DNA from: Citrus sinensis
Lineage: Eukaryota; Streptophyta; Magnoliopsida; Sapindales; Rutaceae
Reading direction: 5' to 3'
DNA: 64,000 nucleotides
Assembly: GCF_022201045.2 (NCBI RefSeq)
Contig: NC_068558.1
Span: forward strand, 46,775,001 to 46,839,000
Below are positions 37,031 to 51,834 of the stretch, piece after piece. The notes under the pieces were generated by a model. It searched no databases, was not told the origin of the DNA, and was given only the letters and a program-made list of their open reading frames with translations. The first letter of the stretch is position 1, and each line of letters begins with the position of its first letter. Made by a program: the position numbers and the translations under genes.

Positions 37031-40000
37031 TCATTTATCAATTCTAATGTTATTACACAGATGTCCAAGCTCAGGCCTTCCATCCATCCATGATTTGAAA
37101 TTTATTTCAGCTGGCGAAGTGCAGTAAAGGAATGACCTGAATGTAATTAGGAAAAAGTATCGCCTGCAAATGCAGAAAAGGAGCTGGTTACTTGTGACTT
37201 AACAATTACCTGCCAATCTGCCAGTAAAACACATGCATGAATGGACAGATAAACTTCAAACAAAGGTTGATGAGAACCAGTGGCCGATGCATTAAAATAT
37301 CATTGAGCTTTTCCATCGGACACGAATGCATTTGAAAGAATTCCTCTTTTTTTTTTTTGTGATAGAAAGGATAAATCATTTCTAGCAACAAGTTTGGAAT
37401 TGTTTAACTAATTCAATTAAGATCCAAGTCAGAACTCAACGGGAGTAAAACAAATCAATCAGGAAAATTTGTAATCTGTTTTCTTGAGGTGTGTAAACCA
37501 ACCTTAAAGCCTTGATACCAATATCCATGAGGTATGCTCGTTGCTCATCATATTCATTCGAAAACTTCTTAAGTTCCTCGCTGTAATGCAGAATATCATC
37601 TCGCAAATGCCCTGCACCTGCACACCTGTAAAATGAAGGAACAAACTCAGCACCATCAAGAATTAAAAGGTCCCTCAATTGCAGGCCAAAACACGCCATA
37701 GAGTATCACTTTCCCAAATTAAATACCTCTCGATGATAGTGTCGACATCTGCTTTGCTCTGGGGACCATAGACAAGAACTCTCGTTAAGTTTAATATGTC
37801 ACGATAGTCACCCATCTTATGCGCTTCTTCATCAGAAGCCCAAGAAGGCAAGTTCTCTTCATACGTCAATGGTAGATGTGGGCCAACCAAAGATTGTGGA
37901 ACCTTTGATGCAAAATTTGCCTCTGCATCAAGTCTAAGACAAATAATTGCCATTGCATATGCAACTCCTCCGAACCCCGTGTGTGAAACAAAAAGGTAGC
38001 AACCTGCAGAGCTGTTAAAAAAATTACTTTTAGTTTTATCATCATTAAAACATTAGGAAAATCTTCCAGACAAGAGTCACATCCAGTAATCTTGAAGAAT
38101 AATTTTCTTTGTATATAGTCATTAAGTTTGCATGAACCAAAACAAGGTCAGAAAAATACACACAAAGCCCCAAAGAAACTCATCCTACTTCCATCAAGGC
38201 TCGGCAACTCTTTTTAAGAAAGGAAAAATCCATTTTAGCTTAATTACATCTTCAAAAGTAATTCCATTTAATAAGACCTTTTAATAATTGAATTTCTTGG
38301 TTGTTGACAGAATAGATGAAATTGTAATCATAGAAAAAATTAAATAAATGAACAAGAAGAAGAAGAATAAAAGAAGAAGAAACTATGAAACAGGAGCAAA
38401 ACAGTATCTTTAAACATGTTAATCGGTTTTCTAAAAAAGATACAGTTACAGGGACATTTTTCTTAACAGTAGCAAAATTTCAAAAGCAATGATGTTAATT
38501 CAATGACTGTTAATTTGTTTACTGATTTACATAATTCATAAATCAATACTTTATGCTGATCTAAGCAAGTATATGTCTCATTTACTAGCACCGGTTGTGA
38601 CATGAACTCAGTTAATATTCTAAAATTACAAATAAAAAGCCACTTGCTGACAGTAGGCAACATAGGAGGTATGGATACTTACTCATCTTTACAGTACTGG
38701 ATTGCATCTATATCAGAAGCCAAAGCATCCCTCTCTCGCGTTAATGGTATCCTCCTATAAGTTATATTATATCCTTCATCTTGCAGAGCAGTATATACTT
38801 CAGCAGGAGTCTTCACGTCATCTGCAAAGATGTTTTCCCAGTATCCGACAACACTGGACTGATTTGATGCTGGGTTATATTCTTCACGATGTAAAAGCAT
38901 TCGACCACCAGACTGTCTGACCTCAGTTAATATGTCTTCTTTTAGTCGTGCCTCCATGTGTTCCACCTTCGAAATAGTTGAAAAAAGAAAGCTGAGAAAA
39001 TTATTTGGCTAACTAATTTTATTCACAAAATAAAAAACATGTTAGCGATGACACACCACAGGACCGGTAATTCCCACATGCTTGAGTGTATCAACAGGTT
39101 TATTGAGCTCCCTGAGTACAAATGGCGTGCCGTTAATGTAAACAACAGCTTCCTCTCTCAGATCAGTTAATATAACTTTCTGAGAAAAGGATCCTTCTGT
39201 TTTGGTCTTGGCACCTAAATAAGCCAGCATCTCTTTAGCACCAGAAATTGTTGGAGTTGCCATACTATACACAGGGTATCCATCCACCTGAAGCAAATAA
39301 AAATTTTGGCCTTAAAGTAGTATATTATACCATAAACTTGCTTTGTTAATAACCAAATGATAAAGCTTGTCATGCAATCTTTATTATGTGATTCTCCACA
39401 CTAAAAAGAACTAGATCACAACCAAACAGCATGACCTGATCCAAACAATGAGCGGACCTTCCCATCATTGTGCAAAGTGGTAGGAACTAGCAAAGTATCA
39501 TGTATCAACAGATACTGTGAAATACAGAAGTAATCCTAAGTCAAACTAAAATTTGATAAGAGGCGTTGAAAGAATTCCATTTCATTCAGGAACAAGCGCA
39601 AAATGTACACAATTATATTACAATCCACATGCAGACTTTTGTGATGGAATACAGAACATGTTTGCAGTCTCTGGACTGTCTTGTTTATGTGCTTAAGAAC
39701 GTATATCCTGGACTACATCCACCCCTTGTGATGCAGTTCAAACGATCAAGTCCTTCAGTGTGTGGATGTCTGTTGTCAAGGCATTTTCATCAGCCACAGG
39801 TTCCATGAAAGAAGAATATCATTCTACATTTAGATATCACTATTTAAAAAATCAAGACAATTAATAACTGTGATCAAAATTATAAATTTGTCACCATTTG
39901 GCAAGCGAGAATCAGAATGCTATCAGTACTTCACATCCAATACCAGCTTTTACAACCCCACTCACACATTAAAAGTTCTGTAGCACATGACAAATTTTCA

Positions 40001-43000
40001 AGATCATATCATGGTTATACTAAGGCCAATATTTTGGTCGCCAACTCTAAGAAAAATAATGGAAATACTAACCACAGACTCAGTTCTGAAACAGCCAAAC
40101 ATACCTTGTAAACATGTGGTGCACCGTGAATTTGTATGTGGCTGGAAGTTCGCTGACCAGGAAAGAAGTACATTTTCAGTATAGAGCCTTTCCCCAAAAC
40201 AGAACCATTACGTGCCCTGACAATGGCCTCCATTACTGCATCTCCATGCTGGGATTCTTGTGGTGCTCTCAGTTCTTCCTGCAAACCCAAAAGCAAAGTT
40301 AGTATGCAAGCATGTTTTCAAGTCATTAAAAAAGATTTTAAAAAAATAAAACAGAAACAAAAAGAGCATGTTTTCATTTATCACTTGAGTTACTATAAAA
40401 ATCAAGAGAAGAAGATTTACAGGAACAGTAAGAAATCGCCCAGGCCTTATTCTTATGCTCCATTTCATTGCTTGGACTTCTGGTCTTTGACGCAACCAAC
40501 TTTTGAATGTCATCCTAGATTCTCCTTGTCCACAAAACCCATCAAATGCTTCACTTCCAAGATAAGCCGCAAAGGCAATTAAACGGAAGTACCGTTCCAA
40601 GTACTCTGCACCACGGCTAAGTGCTACCATCCTAACCCTTGGCTCAACATGTTGTTGATTGAACACCTTTCTGTAATGTAGAACAGCTTCACGTATGTTC
40701 TGCAGAGCAGAACATCTATCAATAATAGCATCTAAGGCCTCACGGCATTTGACTCCATTATCAAATAATCTTGTTATCTTCCACAACAACAGGATATCAT
40801 CTATGCCAAATGCACGGCCTTTTCCTTCACTTCTTACTTTTGAAATACTGGAGGTTGATGCAGCACCATTGCCTCCATTTTCTTCACCACTTGAGCTCCC
40901 ACTGTCTAACTCTTCATGTGTCACATCTTCATGCAGAACTCTAATGGGTCTCCCATAATCAATTCGAAGCTTCAGAAGACAAGCAATGACGGTACCAGTA
41001 GTTGTCCTTCCTCTACCCATCTGTAATATAAATAAATAGAAAACAAATGTAAGCAAAAATGAAAGCATAAAGCAGACAAATACATAGAACATAGTGAACA
41101 CCTCCATATCCAAACAACAGAAGCAACTAAGGTGCAAAAGCTTTAACCTGACAATTGAAAACAAAAGCAGTATCCTTAGAAGCAGAAGCGATATTCACAG
41201 CCAGCATGTCAAAGTCAGAAGTCTTGGGAGCTTTTCCATCAGTGATTGGCACACGTGCATACTTAATGGGAAAACCATCATCTTCTAAGCATTTGAATAC
41301 CTCAAGTGGTGTCTGAACAGACTCAGAACTCACGTGTTCCCAAGCATCGAATATTTGCCCATCATTTGTTTCATGAATGACCATTATAGCACCACCATAG
41401 CGTTCAGCTTCTCGCAAAATATCTTCTTTCAATCGAGCTTCCATTCTCTCAACTCTCTCACGATCAATTCCCTGAATGCACATATCATTTTTCGAACTTC
41501 ACCAGTTATGACTGAACAAAATGAGGGAAATTCAGAACAGTTAAAAACAAATAACACTTAAAAAGGAGATAAGGGCTCCACATTATTTTAAGACATTGCC
41601 AAAACTACTTCAACATGTCCTTAATAAGAATATAATTTACCACAGTGAAACACTCAAACAGCAGCGACACAACAGTTGATGAGAAATAGTACACTTTATG
41701 ATAGCTTTTACTCTGCTTTTAACAAAATACAGACACATACACACAAGAAGAAAAACAAAGTATGCCATCCTTGTTGTGCCTATTTCTTAATATCACAAAA
41801 TTGATAGAAATTCTGTGCTTTGTAAAATAGTTAGCAATGTCCTGTGTCTTGATCAAACAGACAATACTGCTGGCCACCATTTAGTGATGAGACCATGCAT
41901 ATTCACCAAAGCATTGTCTGCACATGGACTTGGTTTTTTAATTACCGCACTCCTTTTAGATATTGAGCAACACTTGTAGTATTGTAATTATATAAACTTC
42001 TAGTGTCATCTTACTCTGATATGGATCCAAGTGAAGCGCATAAAGTAAACCAACTCTGCGCCTAAATGCGATATCATGTACATCATCCGCTTCAATGAAG
42101 TTTATATATGTATGGAGAAAATAATAAATATACCGTATACTCCAGCATATTTTTGTAAGGTCTTTCAACTTCACGGAGGACAAATGGCTTCCCATTGATG
42201 TAGATAACAGGTTCTTCTCTCATATTATGCCAAAACACTGGGCAACAACCTTTGAAGTGGCCAATCCTCCTAATGACAGATCGAATACCATCAATAGTTG
42301 GATTTGCAACTCCATAAACTGGAAACCCAGAAACTTCCCTGAAATTGGGTGCACCCTCCACTCTCTCTGGTAAACTTTGGTTTTGACAACCAGGACAATG
42401 ATCACTTTTAAGAACAGTTTGACTTCCTAGTACTTGCCCATTCCTCAGAGCAGCAACGACCCCCATCTCATGAGGGCGGCCATCCGCAGATTCAGCCATC
42501 TTCATCAGAGATGGCTTCACATTTGCATACCCAAGAGCACCCATTGGATCTCTCCTGAGCAACCTAAAAGAGGGCACAAGCTCAGCAAAAGAAGTAATAC
42601 AGCAAACATTAAACAATGCCTAAGATAGTAAGATATCATCTATTTTTTTAGTTGATGGAACAGAAAATATGGCATCACATTTATAAACAATCAGGCACTT
42701 GAGACATTATCTGTGTCATATAGTGTGATAAGGAAAAATACATATTTAAAACTGATCAGGGGCAGCATGGACCTATAGAAGCTTCGCTTCTAAAGAGTGA
42801 CTTGATTCAAGTGATAGGGACGTTAAGCAGAAATGGAAGACATGAAATGATGTAGGCCATAGTGAAAAGAGATCTCGTTCATCAATAACTGATATAGAAT
42901 TATGGCAAGCGATGTGGCAGAAAGGAGAGAAAAGACTTGCGTGATTCCGGCTATTTTGGGAATAAAATTTGGTTGAGTAAGTTTGTGCATGTCTAAAGAG

Positions 43001-46000
43001 ACATATCGATTGATCAGAAAGGAAACTTTTGCATAATAGCTACTTGTATATATGTACCTGCGGATAATGCTATATAACTCAGGTCTGGCTTTCATCCAGT
43101 CAGCAAAACTACTATGACCAAAAGAACTAGAGCAAAGGGCTGCTCTTTCTGTATGAATATATACAGCAAAGCATATGAGAAAGTAATATCTCTCTAAGTA
43201 CTCCACGAAAAAAGAAAGTGATGCCTGCCTCTTCATCTCATCTGGTTGACGCAGAATACTATTTCGATAAGTGGCAATTGCTTCACGTAAATTCTGTAAT
43301 TCAGTAAAGAAACCTTTCAATGAGGTGAAAACCCCATAAACTGAAAATTAAAATATACCTTATACATAAACAGTTTAAAATGATGTAGTACAAAACAACG
43401 AAGGCAAACTAACTCGGAGAAACTTTCATGAAACTAGAACACTTAGAAGCTATAACCAAATGGTTTGATATATCTACAGAACCATACCTGCATGGAGGCA
43501 CACTTGTCAATTACTTTATCAACTTGTCTTTTGCCTTCAACACCACCCTAAAGACATTTCCCCCTTGATAAAAAGATCAAAGAAAATGATAAATTTAAAC
43601 AAGTGGATAAACAAACTAGTGATCAATACCTCTAAGACCCGTGTCAAGCTTCTTATGACTGCATATTCTCCTCTACGAATTGCCTCCTCTGAGTTTGGCA
43701 AATTATCGGCAACACTAGAACCGGAGTCAAAAACTCTGCCAATTGAATTTGTTCTTGGGATGCCTATATTATGTGAACATACTACATAAGTATACATTAT
43801 TATTTAACGATCAAACTATTACACCCATTTAGCAAATCAGACACAATGGTACGTTGAAAGAAAACCAAGTCACCTTTCCAATTGCCTATTATATTTCTTT
43901 TTTTCTGTTTTCTTTTACCACCTACAGATCAATGTTTTTTGCATTCCACCTATGTTTGATGCCGGACTTTGTAGTGGTTCAGTATTTGAATGGTCAAGCA
44001 ATCAAGAAGCTGAGTGAGCACCTACTTTGGTTTAAAATTTTGAGAGAGTCTTTTGGCCAGAATACTTAACTTTATGCTATTTTTGATATATTTAATCATA
44101 TAACCGGATCTAACAAAATCAAAAATAATTTTCACAAACCTGAATATATTTCTTATTTTTCCCATTAAAAGAGTCAACAAGGTATTTTCTCCCTAAGATA
44201 GCACTGTATATCGAGGATAGAACCAAGAGGAGACAAATCCATGCACTGGTTTCGCTAAACATAGGAGGTTCCAATTAACTATTTCATATATTTGCATGTT
44301 TCATGTCTATGCAGGATAGAACTCCTCTCCTGTTCATGTACTGACACCTACTAATAAGCTCGTCAACCTCTAAATCCTTAAAAGTGCTCAACACCTCAAA
44401 CTAAGATGGGCCTTGGTGACACGGCGAAGTTTTGATTAGGAAAACATGGATCAAACCTAATCCAAGTCATGGACAATAAATAGTTTTATATATCAGTTTG
44501 ATTGATCAATTTATTATTTAAAATATATATATATGTATGTATATAATTGCACTGCATCTAGACACATGAAATCCTCCAGCTCCCTGACATACCAATCAAG
44601 TTTCAGTCCCAAGTATACAGCAGATGGGCTGCAGCAACAACCATGGTCCTAGGACACAATTGCCTTCTCATAATATCAATATTGACAAAAAGATAATGAA
44701 AAGATAAATTGATACTGATAATAGTGATGGAATATACTGTAAGAGAGAGAGAAATAGTATAATAATTGAGTGATACTGATAATAGTTATGGAATATATTT
44801 AGAGATAGCAAAAATGGTGTAGTATGTTTGAGTAAAGGAAATACAAGGGTACCAGAAGCTCCAATTCGGTTGAGGTAAACCAACGTTGCAATCACCATTC
44901 CTGTTGTAGTTCGTCCACGTCCCATTTGACAGTTAAAAATTACCTCTGTGTTTAAGTCAGTTTGAGAAATTTTATCAACCTGAAAACAAAAAGAAAGCGC
45001 AGAATATTATTTCTGGAAATTTCTGAAGAATGGATGTATACTGTCAGCGCGACTTCAAATCCAGAGTTGTTAAATTTTTACATATAATATAGGCCACGCC
45101 ATGAGCAGAACCACCATCATTAAGACTTAAGAGAAATGTTATTATCAGACTAGATAAACACACTAAATATTTTGGTGGCAATTGTCCAGGTGCAAAAATG
45201 AGTTTCTCAGTGATCTGATGGATGCATACATGTCAGCCCATGAGAGAGAGAACAATCAAAGAAGAAAGAATCCTCATACTTTCTCCAAATAACAAGAAAG
45301 AAATTAGTCAACAAGCTGAAACGGGGTAACTCCCGGTTCTCATGAAAACATATACTGTTACAAATCCTAAAATAAGACGTAAATTAAGAAAACCCACCAA
45401 GATATCAAAATCCTGCTCCTTTGGTGATTTTTCATCAGTTACAGGAACACGTTCATAATCAACAAGGTAACCTTCTACCTGCAATTCCTCATACACCTAC
45501 AACAAAGAACACATTTGCAACCATAACAAGTTTGCAACAAGATAGCTTTCTAATTGCACAAATTGAAAGCAAAGGCCTAGCATCATACATCTAGCGGTGC
45601 CTTCACAGAATCACATGATACTGGTTCCCATTGGTCCACCATCTGACCATCTGGCAGTTCATCAGTGACAAGGATTTTATTTCCAAATCTGCTATGTCAA
45701 ATGTCCAAAACAAATATTCTATTACGAGAAGCATTAGTAACCGGTGCTAAAGACAAATAGAACCATTATAGGTACATAAAGACTAACAGGGCATAGGACC
45801 AAAGGATGTACCTTGCAGCTTCCATTATAATGTCTTCTTTCAATCGAGCTTCCATCTGTTCAACCCTAGCCCTGTTGATTCCCTACTCCAAAAAAGAAAG
45901 TCATGACTGATTGGCAAGAAATGAAAACTATGATAATTACTTGCGGGGACCCTTAGTAGGTGGTAAGCATGTAAAACCTATACATAGCAAGAATGTGTAT

Positions 46001-49000
46001 ATCACAATTTAAATTCCAAAATCCTTCTAAAAAACCAGATCATTAAACAAAGTATATTCTATCTCATTAGCATATCAAAATAAATTATCAGTACCATGCC
46101 AAAAACGTGATTTCCAATATATATTGTAGTTCATGGACATGTATTGAAAGTATTTATGCCAGTCATCTCATTTCAATATTACTTAAAAATCCAATTCATG
46201 CTTTTCATTATATTCAAATCATTAAGTCACTCACAAATGGAAAACATCAAAATTGCAATGCTTAATGCATGCAGACGTACATGCTTTAAAAAATGAAAAT
46301 AAAATAAAGAGAGAGACAAGACAGGAATTATGTCAATACATTAAGGGTTATTTTCTGCCTGTCCCCATATGTTTCAACAAATTTTAGTGCATACCCTAAT
46401 GTTTCAACAACTATCACCACACACCCTAATCAACAAAATTCGCAGTTAATTTTGACGGAACAAGGGTAAAAGGGAAAATGATGGTTTGCTCACAAGATCC
46501 CCAACTGACACCAGAAGCCTGCAGACTGAATTTGAATTTTATAACCAAACGCTATCGATATAATCTATGCTCATCCAAATCAAAATGCGCACAAGCATAC
46601 TCACCTCACCAATCTACCAAAACTCATATTCCACACTTCACCAAATTTATTTTAAATAGCTTCGGTTTCATCCACCATCACCATTGTCGGTTCGTGACCG
46701 CCGAGCACTACCACCAAACATCTACGCCCCCATGCCACAAAGCACCACTACACTGCTGGCCGCTCGTACAGCCACCACAACACAAAGCTTATCAATTGAT
46801 TTGGGTATAATTTTACTTGGTCAATATTGAAATTGGAATTGATGGTGAAATATAAATTAATTTTAAAATCGATTCCCTGATTTGTTAGTTTTTTGGTGTT
46901 CCAGCATGATGGATAAAATGATTTGGTGAATTCGATTAGCTATTTCGTTTGGAAAATTGGAAAGTTAGCTTGCTGGATAAGCCTTGGAAGATGACGATTG
47001 GTTTGCTATTTCATTTACACTTATGTTGGTTTAAAATGGCGAGGTTTGGGAAAGATTAAAACAATGCTGTAGGCTTTGTGGGTTTGACTGTGGCAGTGTA
47101 TCGGTGCTCAGGTGAAAAATGACGTGTGACACAAACGAGTGAGGAAAATTGTTTCGAAAATTACCCAAAAAACTGAAAATTTCATCCCCTACAAGTGCTG
47201 CACAGTTCCGTGAGGAAGTACAGTGACTTCAACAAACACTTGGCCAAGTTCAATAAAATAATCTAATGAAATTTTCCTTTCATTTGCTTCAAGTAAAGAA
47301 GAAAAACTTGTACTTATCAAAAAAAAAAAGAAGAAAAACTTGTAGAAGACACATGCTTCCCAGCCTCATCTTCATTTTTCAGTAACAGCATTTGAAATGA
47401 AGGGCAAACAAGTCTTTTACTCAAATCACTGACAATTCCATCGAAGTTAATGGCAAAATTTACTAATTAGGGTGTGGAGTGATAGTTGTTGAAACATTAG
47501 GGTTAGCGCCAAAATTTGTTGAAACATATGGGGGCAGGCGAAAAATAACCCATAAATTAAAGTGAAATTTCCATGGAATTACATACTGTATATTCGAGGT
47601 TGGAGAAGGGCCTTCCGACATCACGCAAAACAAAGGGACGTCCATTAATGTACACTACCTGCATCAAAAATATGATGCTATAAAAATTAAAACAAATAAA
47701 CTTAAACGAATTCACTTTTATATTGTTGATCAAATTATCACACGTCAAACAACATTTAAAGTCTACCACAGTCCAGCAAGTCGATAGTCTAAAGTTGAAA
47801 TTATTGGTATTACTTCTTTATAGAAATTGCTTAGTACAGTGTTGAAAAGCATACCGTATTTCTATTGAAAATTTCTAAGTCCAGTAAGTGTTTGTTTAAT
47901 TAATTTTAATTCCATGCATGTCCATTGAAGTTGGGATTCAATAATCACTCAGCAAAATGAAAGATAATCTCTCTATTCTCTGCACAATGATGATTTCATG
48001 TCAGAACCACTAGGTAAAATTTCATTCCAGTGTTGGAAAGGTGATAAATAACATCAGAACAAAGGCACAATAAATGTTGAGGATTGAGTTGGGGCAAAAT
48101 GGCATTATCAAATGGCATCATCGCCGCTATTGGCGTAAGCAACAGAAACCACACTGTTGTATTCATTTTACAGTCTGAAGGGGAGAGAGCAAACTTCTGA
48201 TTGTATGCATTCACCAAGAATGAAAAAGAAGGTCGGTGAATAAAGGCAGAGTCTTGCCTCTTTTGAGATCTCTTAGCGTTATAGGTAATGATTATGAATT
48301 TTCACTTCCAAATGAGGGCTCTATTAACTATAATAAGATCGACATATCATAATAAATCCATGATAACAACTTTTTCTGAATCTATTGATGACAGAAAGAA
48401 TAACAACCCACCATCCATGGACTCTACTGGTTAGCAGACTAATAAACGGTGGTCCCCATGAATGCTATAGGTTTGCATAAGAAATGAGTATGGTGTTCTT
48501 CCCCACATGAATTAGGCACATTCCATCAGAAGCAGCTAAACTACTGTTACTAGCTAAAAGTTACATGACTGTCAATGGGTCAAAAATAATATACTACTAT
48601 AGGTTCAATGAGGTTTAAATTCAAAACATTGCAGGATTGTGTTCATTCATTCGTATTTTGAAACCTAGAATGTTCTGAAACAAATTATTAGGGTTTTCTT
48701 TTTCATACTCTCTCTACTTCCAAAAATAACTACTTAGTCTCTCCTGAAATGTTGGGCAGTTTTTTCTCTTAGCTTCTGGAAAAATAATGAGACAAATTTC
48801 CTACAACATTACATGGATTGAATTTCCTACAACATTACATGGATTGAAGTTTCTATAATACAGAAGTACTAAAGATAAAAAACTGATACCACAATGATCA
48901 TGATGTTTCATCAGTCATGCAAATCCCAAACATAAACTAAATCACAGCATTATGATCACATACTGAACAACAAGTAAAATTTGTATGCTGACAAATTTTA

Positions 49001-49886
49001 CCGGTTCCTCACGAAGGCTAATCCAAAGAACCTGCACTCTCTTTCCATCTTTCTGGGCACCAATATGCTTAAGAACATTTCGAATTCCCTCAATCGTTGG
49101 TATCGCAACACCGTGAACACGTAAAGAGTCCGCCTAATAGTAATCATAGAAAAGACCCCCAAAAAAAAAAAAGGAAAAAGAAGGTAATTAAACAATTGTA
49201 AGAGGATTCATTTTTTCATCAGACAAATTAATGATCTAAAGGGGTACTCACGTAAGACCAAAGGAGCATGAACAGCATCTGCATCAGAAAACATGCTTAA
49301 AGACATATTTAAACAAAAAGCTATATATCCAAGAACTTCAAAACAAATCCTTAGATACCATATGAAAAAAGCACGTTAAAGCCTCTATAAAATTGAAATT
49401 ACATATGACCTTCTTCTTCAAAAGAAAGGAAAGAAAAAAAATCATGAACCGGCAACTTCAGTTTCAAAGACCTAATCCTATTCTAACGTGCTTTAACCAT
49501 ACTTTTGGCAAGCAATTAATTTAATAACAAATACGAGCATTTACAAGAAATCTAGGCAATAGGCTCGAAAAGAATATCGAATAGACGTATACTCTAAATC
49601 CGCCATAGAAAAGAAAGAAAGCACTAGAAAGCAAAAGCAATAAGATTAAGGAAATGCAAAAGAATTCTAGAAATTTTGAAGAAGAAATTTCTAGAAACAA
49701 GGATTGAAGAGAATCAGAAGAATAAAAGGAACAAACCTGGCGGTAATTTGGAGCGCCATCGATCTGAGGAGTCAAGCGTTTGTTTTGACAGCCGGGAAAA
49801 TGGTCGCTCTTGAGAATGGTTCTTTTCCCTAACACTGATCCCCCTCTCATCTTCAACACCTGTTCTGGCTCTTTTGCTATTGACAT
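37031..49886 (-). CDS. Paladin-like protein with three phytase/PTP-like repeats
   Basis: Nineteen exons in transcript order: 49886-49737, 49133-49002, 47658-47587, 45882-45812, 45688-45589, 45496-45398, 44979-44853, 43763-43630, 43547-43488, 43293-43058, 42563-42134, 41471-41148, 41020-40421, 40278-40105, 39287-39057, 38966-38683, 38011-37727, 37625-37503 and 37163-37031. All phases agree, giving 1254 residues, the size I recall for the Arabidopsis homolog. The protein has three copies of a unit: a GSVLGKRTILKSDHFPGCQN-type start, GAPNYRQ, a VYINGRPFVLRDV strand, MEARLKEDI and a P-loop. Repeats 1 and 2 carry FNCQMGRGRTTTG (Cys at about 225 and 644), fitting the CX5R signature of PTP-like inositol phosphatases; repeat 3 is altered. 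Vertebrate paladin (PALD1) is the named relative. The substrate in plants is unknown. Confidence 0.93.
46345..47551. mobile_element. MULE-like element in paladin intron 3, 1.2 kb
   Basis: Terminal inverted repeats of about 115 bases (46345 to about 46458, and about 47438-47551) are roughly 85-90% alike, sharing CCCCATATGTTTCAACAAAT and CCCTAATGTTTCAACAACTA. The flanking 9-mers are ATACATTAA (46336-46344) and ATAAATTAA (47552-47560), a 9-bp target duplication with one change. Long TIRs plus a 9-bp duplication indicate the Mutator superfamily. The 110-codon plus-strand frame inside (46478-46810) has no transposase features. The element lies in the intron between paladin exons 3 and 4; its right end is 35 bases from the exon 3 donor site. 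Confidence 0.8.
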
Positions 49887-51834
49887 TTACCCTCTTTTAA
49901 ATCTATTTTAAATTAAATTTTAATCCGCCAACACCCCTGCTTTACTATTCACACCCCGCGCCCACAACCATGATCATACTCAACGATAATGTAACAACAA
50001 ATATTATTATTGTTATTATTATTATTACGCTAATTATTTAACACATATATTATATACTTTATCCTTTACACTATGGCTGAAATATTCTTTCCCTCTTCGA
50101 ATATACTACGAACTTCATGGAAATGGAATGGCCGCACCACACCTCCCACCAAGCCAGCAACTCCGAATTCTTTGTTGGAAGGAGAAGAGCAAGTGTGAGA
50201 AAGAAAGAGATAGGGAATAATGAGCTAAACTTTTGCTTCAGTGCTTCACCACCCCAGCCTAATCATCAAGAAGAATCAGGTGAGTAATTTTATTGGTACA
50301 AGCGTCACAAAACCTGAATTGGTGGTGGGGTTGGGAACCCGGGGCTTCTGTTTTAAAGATTAGTTTCTTCGTCCGGACAGAGCAACGTGAAAGGCGTGTG
50401 TTGGCGATGGTTAATTACGTTTAATTTATTTATTTTTTCAAAAAAAATAAAAATAAAAATATATCTGATAATAACCCGCCAGAGCTCTTCTTTAGTGGAT
50501 ATTCTATTCGACTGCCTGTGGATGCGCGTGCGCCCATCGCAAGTCGCCACCTACTCTCTCGTCCCTTGATACCTTCCGCCCCTTGTTTTTTGTTTATTAT
50601 TAAAAAAAAAAAAGAAACATTTTTGCTCTCTGTGAAAACGTAAAAAGATGAAACTTTACGGTAACAATTTTTTACCGTCACTTGGAGGAAAAATCTTGAC
50701 AGTCTTGAATCTTCGTAAAATCGTAATGGCCAATGGCGTTACAAAATAACAAAAATGGAAAAATAAATAAATAGAATAAATTTGATCAAATGAGTTGAAG
50801 ATAAGAAAAGAGAAGATTGAATAAAAGAAAAGAAGCATCTGTCGGGCGATTGTCCCGCCTTGCTCATTGTCGGCTTGGAGATGGCGACCAAGAGAGCAAA
50901 AGTTTGAGTTGAGTTCAATAGCACATAACACATGGCGACTCCAGTCGACAATGTGACTATGAGAAAATTTTCTCATTTTGTTTGGTTGGACTGGAATGGA
51001 GGTCAAAATATAATAAATGCTTAAATTATAAGAATGCTTAAGACGAACTATAAAAACAAAAAAGAAAGAAAAAAAGCGAAATTCGTTTCCTTGCGTTGCA
51101 AGAAAATGAAAAAGATTAACGTCCTAATGGTCGGTCCCGAGATTTCATATAATCTCTATTTCAAATTTAATGCATTTTAAAAGAGACGTAATAATTAATA
51201 CAAGAAAATGACGTTTGACTATTGATATCTTATGAGTCTTTACTTACCCTTTCAAATATTGTCAGCGAAAATATATGATGAATGTACTGCGCGTGACGCG
51301 AGAGATGCAATTATCTTTTTCTTCGGCGGCTTGGAGTTTGGTGACCAAAATCAAAAGCTTGAGTTGAGGCACGATTGATGGTCATGAAATACCACGTGGC
51401 AGGACCGCTAGATTTAAAAAACGTAGTACCACGAAGGAATCAAGGATTAATAGCTATTATAGTTTAAAAATTATAATATTAAAATATTTAATAAATAATA
51501 ATTATTATATTTTAAAAGTTATATTGATTTAATTTTTTATTTATATGATAGAAAATATATTATATCTTTAATAATTTATCAAAATTATTATTTAAAATTT
51601 ATATTTATTAATTATCATTAACTTTAGTTTTATAATTATAATTTTTTTTGTTTACAGTAATTGTAACTTAAAAAATATAGCACCTTAATCATAAATAATA
51701 CCGAAATGAAAATCAGAAAAGAACAAGCATATTCTAGCATGTAATTTTGTAAACCACATCTCCAAAAAGTTGAACATTGCTTGCCGCTTAGAATCCAGCT
51801 CGCGTGATAGCTGGTGTTGGAAACTCTTATAGTG

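Noticed and set aside
46478-46810. 110-codon plus-strand frame as a gene
   Set aside because: It lies inside the MULE-like element, is His/Pro/Cys-rich with no domain, and has no splice or family support.
50073-50195. Short plus-strand frame upstream of paladin and a strong donor-like CAGGTGAGT at about 50276
   Set aside because: The 40-codon frame has no features. The donor-like site could mark a divergent transcript, but there is no further exon I can support.
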